From Eubacterium sp. (GTDB taxonomy: Bacteria > Bacillota > Clostridia > Peptostreptococcales > Anaerovoracaceae): a stretch of DNA of 6,661 nucleotides. Shown piece by piece: positions 1-6,346 of the stretch. The position numbers and the translations under genes were made by a program. The DNA is taken from NCBI GenBank assembly GCA_017419895.1, contig JAFOKI010000249.1, positions 1 to 6,661 on the forward strand, given 5' to 3'. Below the pieces are notes generated by a model, which saw only the letters and a list, made by a program, of their open reading frames with translations, had not been told where the DNA came from and searched no databases. Numbering within the stretch: position 1 is the stretch's first letter; every line of letters starts with the position of its first letter.

Positions 1-37
1 GCACACTCTCAGTCTATTTTGAAAAGAGGTGTTATTT

Positions 38-1675
38 ATGCCAGAAAAAGACGGCAATCGACCTTTTAAGGCCCAATTTACAGCTCGAGGCATCATAATC
101 GGCGTCATCGGAGCGATCATCCTTACCTGCTCATCGATGTTCGTCGCGCTGAAAGCCTCCTCACTTCCCTGGCCGATCATGTTCGTAGTACTTGTATCCA
201 TGTTCGGACTGAAGATCCTCGGAAACACAAACCCAAATGAAATCAACGTTACACACACCGCAATGTCCGCGGGCTCAATGGTAGCAGGAGGACTCGCATT
301 CACGATCCCGGGTATTTTCATCCTGAATCCTGACGCGGAAGTCAATATCGGACACATGATGATAGTGACGGTCGGCGGTACGATCCTCGGTCTTATTTTC
401 ACATCACTGCTCAGACATCACTTTATAGTCAAAGCTGACATGCCTTACGCCATGGGTAAAGCCGCGGCAGAAGTCGTAACAGTCGGCGACGAAGGCGGCA
501 GCCAGACAAAAGCTTTGTTTGCGTCGTTCGGGATCGCGGGCATCTGGACCGTTCTCCGTGACTGGTTCGCAAAAGTCCCCGCGCTCACACCGTTCAACAA
601 AATGCAGGCGTACGGCTCGCTCGGCGGCATCTGGTGGTCACCGATGCTGATCGCGGTCGGATACCTGATCGGACCTATCACTATAGGAGTATGGTTCCTC
701 GGCGCGATCATCGGCGATTTCGGCATCATGATCGGAGGCCAGACGGTCCTCGGTTGGGATCAGACATTCGCAGCCGGCATCAAGAGTTCCATGGGTCTCG
801 GCTGGATGGTCGGCGTAGGTCTCGCGATCACGGCAAAAGAGATCATCCCGCACGCAAAAGATATCTTTGGCTCGATGTTCTCAAAAGGTTCCGCGGGCAA
901 CGCCATCGTTCCTATGAGATGGGCGCCTCCGGTAATCATCGTACTCGCGCTTCTCTTTATCTTTGTTCTTGACCTTCCTATCGTAGCGGTGATCATCACG
1001 CTCTTCGGTGTATGGCTGACGACAGCGATGTCCTCACAGTGCGTAGGTCAGTCGGCGATCAACCCGATGGAAGTATTCGGTATCTTCGTAATGGCGATCG
1101 CAAAACTTGTCTGCCGCAACATGGACATCCAGCAGGCAGTATTCATCGCCGGTATCGTAGCTATCGCCGCCGGACCCACGGGCGACGTAATGAACGACTT
1201 CAGAGCCGGACGTGAGCTCAATACGGATCCAAAAGCACAGTGGATCGGTGAGGTCATCGGCGGTGTCATCGGCGCGGTCGTGGCTGTATTCGTCATGGTC
1301 ATCCTGGTCAAAGCTTACGGTGGATCGGTATTCGGCAGCGAAATGTTCCCGGCGGCCCAGGCTGCCGCGGTAGCTTCCGTAGTCGGTGGGATCGCGAACC
1401 CGCCGGTATTCATCGGAGCACTGATCGCATCTATCGTGATCTACTTCATAACTCCGAGATTCACGATGCTCGGTCTTGGTATCTACCTCCCGTTCTACCT
1501 GTCATTCACAGCGTTCATCGGCGGCGCAATCAGATTCATCGTCCAGAAAGCCGCTCCTGAATTCGACAAGGGAACCATGGGAAGCGTCATCGCGTCCGGA
1601 CTCCTCGGAGGCGAAGGTTTCGTCGGCGTACTCATCGCATTGATCCAGGCCATCCAGATAATCAGCGCGATGTGA
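38..1675 (+). CDS. OPT-family oligopeptide transporter
   Basis: Predicted inner-membrane secondary transporter of the OPT family, which takes up small peptides (or, in some members, metal chelates), usually with protons. The 545-residue product is almost entirely hydrophobic, with many membrane segments (the first at about residues 18-40, the last at about 515-545). Family-like stretches are AGSMVAGGLAFTIPGIFI (78-95), DMPYAMGKAAAEVV (134-147; compare the usual PYPxGxAAAEV), GDVMNDFRAGREL followed by PKAQWIGEVIGG (from about 382), LGLGIYLP (478-485) and GLLGGEGFVGVL (521-532). It is complete at both ends and of a plausible length for the shorter bacterial OPT proteins. I chose ATG 38 because AGAGGT at 25-30 sits 7 bases upstream; an in-frame GTG at 29 overlaps that ribosome binding site. 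Its own promoter must lie before the window. The next gene is a cytoplasmic-type peptidase, which favours peptides as substrate, but the substrate is inferred. Confidence 0.9.
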   Translation: MPEKDGNRPFKAQFTARGIIIGVIGAIILTCSSMFVALKASSLPWPIMFVVLVSMFGLKILGNTNPNEINVTHTAMSAGSMVAGGLAFTIPGIFILNPDAEVNIGHMMIVTVGGTILGLIFTSLLRHHFIVKADMPYAMGKAAAEVVTVGDEGGSQTKALFASFGIAGIWTVLRDWFAKVPALTPFNKMQAYGSLGGIWWSPMLIAVGYLIGPITIGVWFLGAIIGDFGIMIGGQTVLGWDQTFAAGIKSSMGLGWMVGVGLAITAKEIIPHAKDIFGSMFSKGSAGNAIVPMRWAPPVIIVLALLFIFVLDLPIVAVIITLFGVWLTTAMSSQCVGQSAINPMEVFGIFVMAIAKLVCRNMDIQQAVFIAGIVAIAAGPTGDVMNDFRAGRELNTDPKAQWIGEVIGGVIGAVVAVFVMVILVKAYGGSVFGSEMFPAAQAAAVASVVGGIANPPVFIGALIASIVIYFITPRFTMLGLGIYLPFYLSFTAFIGGAIRFIVQKAAPEFDKGTMGSVIASGLLGGEGFVGVLIALIQAIQIISAM

Positions 1676-1681
1676 TATAAT
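1673..1681 (+). promoter_or_regulatory. Extended -10 promoter for the P1 peptidase gene
   Basis: TGATATAAT is a perfect TGnTATAAT extended -10 element. Its TGA is the stop codon of the transporter gene. No good -35 box lies 17 bases upstream (TCCAGA at 1653-1658 matches 3 of 6), which is tolerable for extended -10 promoters. Transcription would start near 1688 and produce a leader of about 80 bases holding two hairpins. The peptidase gene could therefore be transcribed on its own as well as by read-through from the transporter. Prediction from sequence only. Confidence 0.55.
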
Positions 1682-1693
1682 AGACACAACAAA

Positions 1694-1741
1694 GCCGCCT
1701 GACGCGGCATTCACGCGGCCGGGCGCTTAAGCCGCCCGGCC
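1694..1741 (+). other. Tandem GC-rich hairpins in the peptidase leader
   Basis: There are two consecutive stem-loops. The first is GCCGC (1694-1698) with GCGGC (1704-1708) and a 5-base loop. The second is GGCCGGGCG (1717-1725) with CGCCCGGCC (1733-1741), a perfect 9-bp stem with a 7-base loop. Neither has a T-run after it (TGTCGATAATAAC follows), so they are not typical intrinsic terminators. They lie between the transporter stop and the peptidase ribosome binding site, and could be an RNA-processing or stability element that sets different levels of the two messages. Confidence 0.5.
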
Positions 1742-1769
1742 TGTCGATAATAACAAGAGGCGAAAAGCG

Positions 1770-2738
1770 ATGAAAGAAATCAACATATCCGAAATGAAAG
1801 GTTTCCGTGTAGGCAACGCGGAGAACACGGAAGCGGCTACCGGCTGCACCGCGATAATCTGCGAAAGCGGCGCTTTCGCCGGTGTGGATGTCAGGGGTGG
1901 AAGTCCGGCATCCAGAGAGACGGAATTGCTCAGACCGGTCAACACAGTCCAGCAGATACACTGCGTAATGCTTTCGGGCGGAAGCGCTTTCGGGCTGGAA
2001 GCCGGAGACGGCGCGATGCAGTTCCTCGATGAGCAGGGGATCGGCTTTGACACAGGATTCGGAAAAGTACCGATCGTGTGCGGAGCGTCTTTGTTCGATC
2101 TTGAGCTCGTGACAAACAGCGTAAGGCCCGACAAAGCCATGGGCTACGCGGCTTGCAAAGCCGCGTTCGACGGCGCACCCGTCCTCGGCGGGAACCACGG
2201 AGCCGGTACAGGCGCGACTGTCGGCAAATTCGGCGGCGCCGAGACGATGATGAATTCGGGACTCGGCATCTACGCCGTCCAGTCCGGTGACGTACAGGTC
2301 GCGGCAGTCGTCGCGGTCAACGCGCTCGGCGATGTATTCGATTACGATACAAAGAAAATCCTCGCGGGCATGCTGACACCCGAAAAAGACGCCTTTGCCG
2401 ACTCGATAAAAGTGATGTATGACCAGATTGAGAAGCCGAAAGACCTCTGGGGCGGTGCAAACACGACGATAGGCTGCGTGCTCACGAACGCGAAGATCGA
2501 CAAATGCCAGGCGAACAAACTCGCGACAATCGCCCACAACGGATACGCGCAGGCGATCAGGCCTGTCCATTCGTCGGCTGACGGCGACACGATATTTGTA
2601 ATGGCGACCGGCGAGGCAGAGGTCGGTATCGATGCTCTCGGAGCCCTCGTGACGGAAGTCATGGCACGCGCTATCAACCGGGCTGTCCTCGACGCCGAAC
2701 CCGCGTACGGGCTTAAAGCAGCGAGAGATTTCCTGTAA
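1770..2738 (+). CDS. P1 family (DmpA/NylC-like) Ntn-hydrolase peptidase
   Basis: Predicted self-processing N-terminal-nucleophile aminopeptidase/amidase of the P1 (MEROPS S58) family, which includes L-aminopeptidase/D-esterase DmpA and 6-aminohexanoate-oligomer hydrolase NylC. The product has 322 residues, normal for the family. Family-typical stretches are GCTAII (25-30), GSAFGLEAGDG (71-81), GAGTGATVGK (144-153) and AVNALGDVFD (182-191). The key motif is NTTIG at 231-235, where family members cleave Asn/Thr (NylC) or Gly/Ser (DmpA) to expose the nucleophile. Cleavage before Thr232 would give an alpha chain of 231 and a beta chain of 91 residues. Lys153, Asn184, Asp271 and Asp273 (DGDT) match, as I recall them, the NylC active-site residues in type and nearly in spacing. 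There is no signal peptide, so it should act in the cytosol. AAGAGG at 1755-1760 lies 9 bases before ATG 1770. Lying behind a peptide transporter, it probably trims imported peptides; the exact substrate is unknown. Confidence 0.88.
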   Translation: MKEINISEMKGFRVGNAENTEAATGCTAIICESGAFAGVDVRGGSPASRETELLRPVNTVQQIHCVMLSGGSAFGLEAGDGAMQFLDEQGIGFDTGFGKVPIVCGASLFDLELVTNSVRPDKAMGYAACKAAFDGAPVLGGNHGAGTGATVGKFGGAETMMNSGLGIYAVQSGDVQVAAVVAVNALGDVFDYDTKKILAGMLTPEKDAFADSIKVMYDQIEKPKDLWGGANTTIGCVLTNAKIDKCQANKLATIAHNGYAQAIRPVHSSADGDTIFVMATGEAEVGIDALGALVTEVMARAINRAVLDAEPAYGLKAARDFL

Positions 2739-2790
2739 GAAGCATTTGAAAAGCGTAAAGCAGACATTGTGCCGGAAAATGGATTTTTTC

Positions 2791-2821
2791 AACCGCGGGT
2801 GTACCGATCGCCCGCGGTTTT
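2791..2821 (+). terminator. Intrinsic terminator of the P1 peptidase gene
   Basis: AACCGCGGG (2791-2799) pairs perfectly with CCCGCGGTT (2811-2819) around an 11-base loop, and the T-run TTTT (2818-2821) continues as CTGTATT. It lies 52 bases after the peptidase stop and separates the transporter/peptidase unit from the folate genes. The T-run is short, so termination may be incomplete. Confidence 0.8.
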
Positions 2822-2846
2822 CTGTATTCATCCGGCGGACAGTGCG

Positions 2847-2874
2847 TTCAAATGCGAAGCGGTTTTGTTATATA
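2847..2874 (+). promoter_or_regulatory. Candidate distal promoter of fhs
   Basis: TTCAAA (2847-2852, 4 of 6 to TTGACA) is followed after 16 bases by TATATA (2869-2874), with TG at 2866-2867 in the extended -10 position. An overlapping alternative -10 is TATAGT at 2871-2876. It lies just after the peptidase terminator, in an AT-rich stretch, and would give a leader of about 135-140 bases. Consensus-based guess. Confidence 0.4.
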
Positions 2875-2934
2875 GTCATAATAAAAAAAACATTTATGGA
2901 TAAAGCGATATGTTACTCAAACGGAACCCTTATG

Positions 2935-2943
2935 TGATAAAAT
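2935..2943 (+). promoter_or_regulatory. Candidate proximal extended -10 promoter of fhs
   Basis: TGATAAAAT fits TGn plus TAAAAT (5 of 6 to TATAAT). No convincing -35 is present. The context ATGTGATAAAATA closely resembles ATGTGATATAATA at the peptidase promoter (1670-1682), which makes it the better of the two fhs candidates. Transcription would start near 2950, right at a small hairpin (ACGGA 2951-2955 with TCCGT 2963-2967). Confidence 0.45.
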
Positions 2944-2950
2944 AAAAATG

Positions 2951-2991
2951 ACGGACATGTGATCCGTAACAAATCAGCGGACAAATGAGCC
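2951..2991 (+). repeat. Small hairpin and imperfect direct repeat in the fhs leader
   Basis: ACGGA (2951-2955) pairs with TCCGT (2963-2967). The overlapping 14-mer CGGACATGTGATCC (2952-2965) is repeated as CGGACAAATGAGCC (2978-2991), 11 of 14 identical and 26 bases apart. These could be tandem protein-binding sites or chance. Apart from these and the promoters, I see nothing else in 2822-3019: no gene and no recognisable folate (THF) or ZTP riboswitch core. Confidence 0.3.
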
Positions 2992-3019
2992 ACTATTTAT
3001 ACACAAGGAGGAATGTTTA

Positions 3020-4696
3020 ATGGAAATCAAGACCGATATCCAGATCGCACAGGAAAACACACCAGAAAAGATTACTGTCATCGCTGACAAAGTTGGGATC
3101 GATCCCGAATATCTTGAGCTTTACGGAAACTATAAAGCGAAGATCGACTATAACATACTCGACAAAATGAAGGATGTTCCAGATGCCAAACTCATCCTCG
3201 TCACGGCCATCACGCCGACACCGGCAGGCGAAGGCAAAACCACGACTACGGTCGGCCTGGAAGACGGCATGAACCTCATCGGCAAGAAGACGATGGTAGC
3301 TCTCAGAGAGCCCTCGCTCGGACCGGTATTCGGCGTTAAGGGCGGAGCCGCAGGCGGCGGATATGCCCAGGTAGTACCGATGGAAGACATCAACCTTCAT
3401 TTTACGGGCGACTTCCACGCTATCGGCGCAGCAAACAACCTGATCGCTGCCATGCTCGACAACCACATCCAGCAGGGCAACAAGCTTGGCATCGACGTCA
3501 AAAAAATCACCTGGAAACGCGTAGTTGACATGAACGACCGTCAGCTTAGACACATCGTGGACGGACTCGGCGGAAGACTCCAGGGCGTTCCGCGTGAAGA
3601 CGGATTCGACATCACAGTAGCCAGCGAGATCATGGCTATCCTCTGCCTCTCCAAGGACATCGACGACCTGAAGGCAAGAGTGTCCAGGATCGTTGTCGGC
3701 TACAACTATGACGATGAACCGGTAACGGCAGGCGACCTTAAGGCTCAGGGCGCCGTGGCAGCGCTCCTCAAGGACGCTCTCAAACCGAACCTCGTCCAGA
3801 CGCTCGAGCACAACCCGGCATTCATCCACGGCGGACCGTTCGCTAACATCGCTCACGGCTGCAACTCCATCATGGCTACAAGAATGGCACTCAAATTCGC
3901 CGACTACGTCATTACGGAGGCTGGATTCGCTGCTGACCTCGGAGCAGAGAAATTCTTTGACATCAAGTGCCGTCTGGCCGGACTCAAGCCGTCGGCAGTG
4001 GTTATCGTAGCAACAGTAAGAGCACTTAAGTATCACGGCGGCGTAGCCAAGGCTGACCTGAACAAAGAGAACCTGGAAGCTATCGAAAAGGGACTCCCCA
4101 ACCTGCTCCAGCACATCGACAACGTCAAGAACGTTTACGGCCTGCCCTGCGTAGTAGCCATCAACGCGTTCCCGACAGACACGAAAGCTGAACTCGACCT
4201 CGTTGAAAAACGCTGCAACGAGCTCGGCGCAAACGTTGCCCTTTCCGAAGTATGGGCAAAGGGCGGAGAAGGCGGACGCGCTCTCGCCGAAGAAGTCGTA
4301 AGACTCTGCGAGCAGCCGAACGATTTCAAATTTGCTTATGATCTGGAAGACCCGATCGATGTCAAGATCGAGAAGATCGCCAAGAAGGTTTACCACGCGG
4401 ACGGAGTTGAATTCGTAGGTCCTGCCAAGAAGCAGCTCAAGAGACTCACAGAGCTCGGATTCGACAATGTTCCTATCTGCATGGCTAAGACCCAGTACAG
4501 CTTCTCCGACGATCCGGCGCTCCTCGGAGCTCCGAGCGGTTTCACTGTAACCATCAGAAACCTCAAGATCAACGCCGGCGCAGGCTTCATCGTCGCGCTC
4601 ACAGGCGAGATCATGACCATGCCCGGACTCCCGAAGGTACCGGCAGCTGAGAAGATCGACGTCGACAACACAGGCAAGATTTCCGGTCTCTTCTAA
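3020..4696 (+). CDS. fhs: Formate-tetrahydrofolate ligase (formyl-THF synthetase)
   Basis: Catalyses formate + ATP + THF to 10-formyl-THF + ADP + Pi (EC 6.3.4.3) in the cytosol, as a homotetramer in studied clostridial and Moorella enzymes. It is the entry of formate into the methyl branch of the Wood-Ljungdahl pathway and a source of formyl groups for purines. The 558 residues are full family length (about 556-560). Landmarks in order are the P-loop [16 protein letters not shown] (65-80, Lys73), [20 protein letters not shown] (96-115), [15 protein letters not shown] (121-135), [20 protein letters not shown] (299-318), the KGGEGG segment near 415-420, and the usual end [13 protein letters not shown]. 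All expected motifs are present, with no frameshift. AAGGAGG (3005-3011) lies 8 bases before ATG 3020, a near-perfect ribosome binding site that suggests high expression. It is followed by a terminator and then fchA and folD, which carry the next two steps. Confidence 0.98.
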   Translation: MEIKTDIQIAQENTPEKITVIADKVGIDPEYLELYGNYKAKIDYNILDKMKDVPDAKLILVTAITPTPAGEGKTTTTVGLEDGMNLIGKKTMVALREPSLGPVFGVKGGAAGGGYAQVVPMEDINLHFTGDFHAIGAANNLIAAMLDNHIQQGNKLGIDVKKITWKRVVDMNDRQLRHIVDGLGGRLQGVPREDGFDITVASEIMAILCLSKDIDDLKARVSRIVVGYNYDDEPVTAGDLKAQGAVAALLKDALKPNLVQTLEHNPAFIHGGPFANIAHGCNSIMATRMALKFADYVITEAGFAADLGAEKFFDIKCRLAGLKPSAVVIVATVRALKYHGGVAKADLNKENLEAIEKGLPNLLQHIDNVKNVYGLPCVVAINAFPTDTKAELDLVEKRCNELGANVALSEVWAKGGEGGRALAEEVVRLCEQPNDFKFAYDLEDPIDVKIEKIAKKVYHADGVEFVGPAKKQLKRLTELGFDNVPICMAKTQYSFSDDPALLGAPSGFTVTIRNLKINAGAGFIVALTGEIMTMPGLPKVPAAEKIDVDNTGKISGLF

Positions 4697-4710
4697 ACAA
4701 AAGACTCTTT

Positions 4711-4744
4711 CTGCCCCTCGCGCCATAGTGAGGGGCAGTTTTTT
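4711..4744 (+). terminator. Strong intrinsic terminator after fhs
   Basis: CTGCCCCTC (4711-4719) pairs perfectly with GAGGGGCAG (4730-4738), a 9-bp GC-rich stem extendable by a G-T and a C-G pair, and is followed directly by TTTTTT (4739-4744). This is a textbook Rho-independent terminator only 14 bases past the fhs stop. No convincing promoter lies between it and fchA, so it probably lets part of the transcription through and lowers fchA-folD expression relative to fhs. Confidence 0.88.
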
Positions 4745-4748
4745 CGAA

Positions 4749-4795
4749 AACAAAGCCACTCCGCGGCTTTTGCGCCGCGCCGGCAAGGCTTTGTT
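4749..4795 (+). other. Nested stem-loop between fhs and fchA
   Basis: The outer arms AACAAAGCC (4749-4757) and GGCTTTGTT (4787-4795) are perfectly complementary over 9 bp. Inside them CGCGGC (4762-4767) pairs with GCCGCG (4774-4779) around loop TTTTGC. No T-run follows. The structure ends 8 bases before the fchA ribosome binding site (GAAAGGA, 4804-4810). It could protect the 5' end of a processed fchA-folD message, or be an attenuator part. AACAAAGCC also begins the hairpin region before the P1 peptidase (1688-1696). Confidence 0.5.
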
Positions 4796-4816
4796 GCATA
4801 ACTGAAAGGACATACT

Positions 4817-5443
4817 ATGGGATTCACAGAATACAAATGCACTGACTTTGTTGATATCCTCGCGACCAAAGCTCCCGTTCCGGGCGGCGGCGGCGCTTCG
4901 GCTCTCGTCGGAGCCATCGGTACCGCGCTCGGCAACATGGTCGGTTCGCTGACTGTCGGCAAGAAAAAATACGCCGATGTCGAGGAAGAGATCATCGAAC
5001 TCAAGAAAAAAGCAGACGCCCTCCAGGCAGAGCTTCTCGCTCTCGTCGAGAAAGACGCAGAGGTATTCGAGCCGCTTTCGAAGGCTTACGGCCTCCCGAA
5101 GGACACCGAGAAACAGAAGGCCTACAAGGCAGAGGTCATGGAAAAATGCCTCGTAAGCGCATGCGCCGTTCCCATCGAGATCATGGAAAAATGCTGCGAA
5201 GCGCTTGACATCATGAAAGAATTCGCCGACAAAGGCAGCAAGATCGCTCTCTCCGACGCAGGCGTAGGCGCAGTAATGTGCAAAGCTGCCCTCCAGGGCG
5301 CCAGCCTGAACGTATTCATCAACACAGCCTCCATGAAGAACCGCGAGGTCGCAGAAGCAACAGAAGCAAAAGCCAACGCGATGCTTGACAAATACACGGT
5401 ATTCGCGGACGAGATCTTTAACGGCGTAAGAGCAAGATTGTAG
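4817..5443 (+). CDS. fchA: Methenyl-THF cyclohydrolase (cyclodeaminase family)
   Basis: Predicted 5,10-methenyl-THF cyclohydrolase, interconverting 10-formyl-THF and 5,10-methenyl-THF (EC 3.5.4.9). It belongs to the FTCD C-terminal (formiminotransferase-cyclodeaminase) family and is mostly alpha-helical and cytosolic. The 208 residues are standard for the stand-alone protein. It shows the Gly-rich signature PVPGGGGASAL (20-30), KDAEVF (79-84) and SDAGVGAVMCKAALQGASLNV (146-166). A cyclodeaminase of histidine degradation is the other reaction known in the family, but no hut or formiminotransferase gene is here, and fhs before and folD after point to the cyclohydrolase. The need for it is strengthened by the folD product lacking its own cyclohydrolase residues. 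GAAAGGA (4804-4810) sits 6 bases before ATG 4817. It is cotranscribed with folD (13-base gap). Confidence 0.93.
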   Translation: MGFTEYKCTDFVDILATKAPVPGGGGASALVGAIGTALGNMVGSLTVGKKKYADVEEEIIELKKKADALQAELLALVEKDAEVFEPLSKAYGLPKDTEKQKAYKAEVMEKCLVSACAVPIEIMEKCCEALDIMKEFADKGSKIALSDAGVGAVMCKAALQGASLNVFINTASMKNREVAEATEAKANAMLDKYTVFADEIFNGVRARL

Positions 5444-5456
5444 AAAGGAAAACTAT

Positions 5457-6311
5457 ATGGCAGATATCTTAAAAGGAAAACCGGTCGTAGACGCGCTTAA
5501 TGATGAACTTAAGAACCGTTCCGATGCTCTTACCGCTGCAGGAACGGCTCCCACTCTCGCTATTGTCCGTCTCGGCGAACGCCCCGACGACATGGCTTAT
5601 GAAAGAGGCGCCCTCAAGCGCGCTGAGAAAACAGGCGTCGCAGTCAAACAGTTCATTTTCCCGGCTGACATGACCCAGGACGAGCTTCTCGAGCAGATCG
5701 ACGCTATCAACAAAGATTCTTCTATCCACGGCGTCCTCATGTTCAGACCGCTCCCCAAACACATCGATGACGAGATCGTAAGGAACGCCCTCGCTCCCGA
5801 AAAGGACGTTGACGGTATCACAGACATTTCCCAGGCAGGCGTTTACGCGGGCGTTGCAAAAGGCTTCCCGCCCTGCACAGCCGAAGCATGCATAGAGATC
5901 CTTGACTACTACGGATATGACATGACAGGCAAGAACGTTGCCGTTATCGGCCGCAGCCAGGTCATCGGAAAACCCGTCGCCATGATGCTCATCAAGAAGA
6001 ACGCGACAGTCACCGTTTGCCACACAAGGACCAAAAACACCGCTGACATCTGCCGCGACAAAGACGTTATCATCGCGGCTGCCGGCCACCTCGGAACAGT
6101 CCAAAACGACTTCCTCTCTGAAGGCCAGGTTGTTATAGATGTCGCGATCAACTTCACCGAAGACGGCAAAATGTGCGGCGACGTAGCAGATTTCGACGCG
6201 GCAAGCGAGATCGTAGCAGCCATCACTCCGGTTCCCGGCGGAGTCGGCTCAGTAACGACGAGCATGCTCATGAAACACGTCATCGAAGCCGCCGAAAGAG
6301 CAGCAAAATAG
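5457..6311 (+). CDS. folD: Methylene-THF dehydrogenase, FolD family, cyclohydrolase site lost
   Basis: Oxidises or forms 5,10-methylene-THF with NAD(P) (EC 1.5.1.5) in the cytosol. The 284 residues are full length for FolD. Family landmarks are LAIVRLGERPDDMAY (34-48), KDVDG (116-120), PPCTAEA (138-144; usually PCTPxG), the dinucleotide-binding GRSQVIGKP (165-173), GDVADF (241-246) and ITPVPGGVG (256-264). Against E. coli FolD the N-terminal region aligns without gaps: the substrate Tyr is kept (Tyr48), but the catalytic Lys (E. coli Lys54, human Lys56) is Ala52 and the Gln of VQLPLP (human Gln100) is Phe96; Asp119 is kept. Lys and Gln are needed for cyclohydrolase, not for dehydrogenase, so this is probably a dehydrogenase-only enzyme like yeast MTD1, with FchA doing the other step. 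AAAGGA (5444-5449) is 7 bases before ATG 5457. Cofactor preference (NAD or NADP) cannot be settled by eye. Confidence 0.95.
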   Translation: MADILKGKPVVDALNDELKNRSDALTAAGTAPTLAIVRLGERPDDMAYERGALKRAEKTGVAVKQFIFPADMTQDELLEQIDAINKDSSIHGVLMFRPLPKHIDDEIVRNALAPEKDVDGITDISQAGVYAGVAKGFPPCTAEACIEILDYYGYDMTGKNVAVIGRSQVIGKPVAMMLIKKNATVTVCHTRTKNTADICRDKDVIIAAAGHLGTVQNDFLSEGQVVIDVAINFTEDGKMCGDVADFDAASEIVAAITPVPGGVGSVTTSMLMKHVIEAAERAAK

Positions 6312-6346
6312 GATAGAGGTTATAGTGCATCGCAAATTAACGCGAC

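Noticed and set aside
1717..1741. Intrinsic terminator after the transporter gene
   Set aside because: The 9-bp GC stem is perfect, but it is not followed by a T-run (TGTCGATAATAAC), so it is listed as a leader hairpin instead.
1662..2831. A 389-codon open frame on the minus strand opposite the P1 peptidase
   Set aside because: Arg/Cys/His-rich translation without any domain; it runs through the hairpins and the terminator. It is a shadow of the real gene.
2896..2937. A 13-codon leader peptide (ATG to TGA) upstream of fhs
   Set aside because: No ribosome binding site before it (an A-run and CATTT precede), no amino-acid run that would suggest attenuation, and the proximal promoter overlaps its end.
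2822..3019. A THF or ZTP (pfl) riboswitch before fhs
   Set aside because: Such riboswitches occur before one-carbon genes in Clostridia, but I do not find their conserved core sequences (for example the CCGCCUGGGCA end of the ZTP type) in this leader.
3017..4813. A 598-codon open frame on the minus strand lying opposite the whole fhs gene
   Set aside because: It mirrors fhs codon bias (few antisense stops when third positions are C/G). The translation is Cys/Ser/Val-rich with no recognisable domain, and it would cover the terminator and stem-loop. Fhs is unambiguous on the plus strand.
5469..6104. A 211-codon open frame on the minus strand opposite folD
   Set aside because: Same codon-bias artefact; no motif in the translation, while folD motifs are clear on the plus strand.
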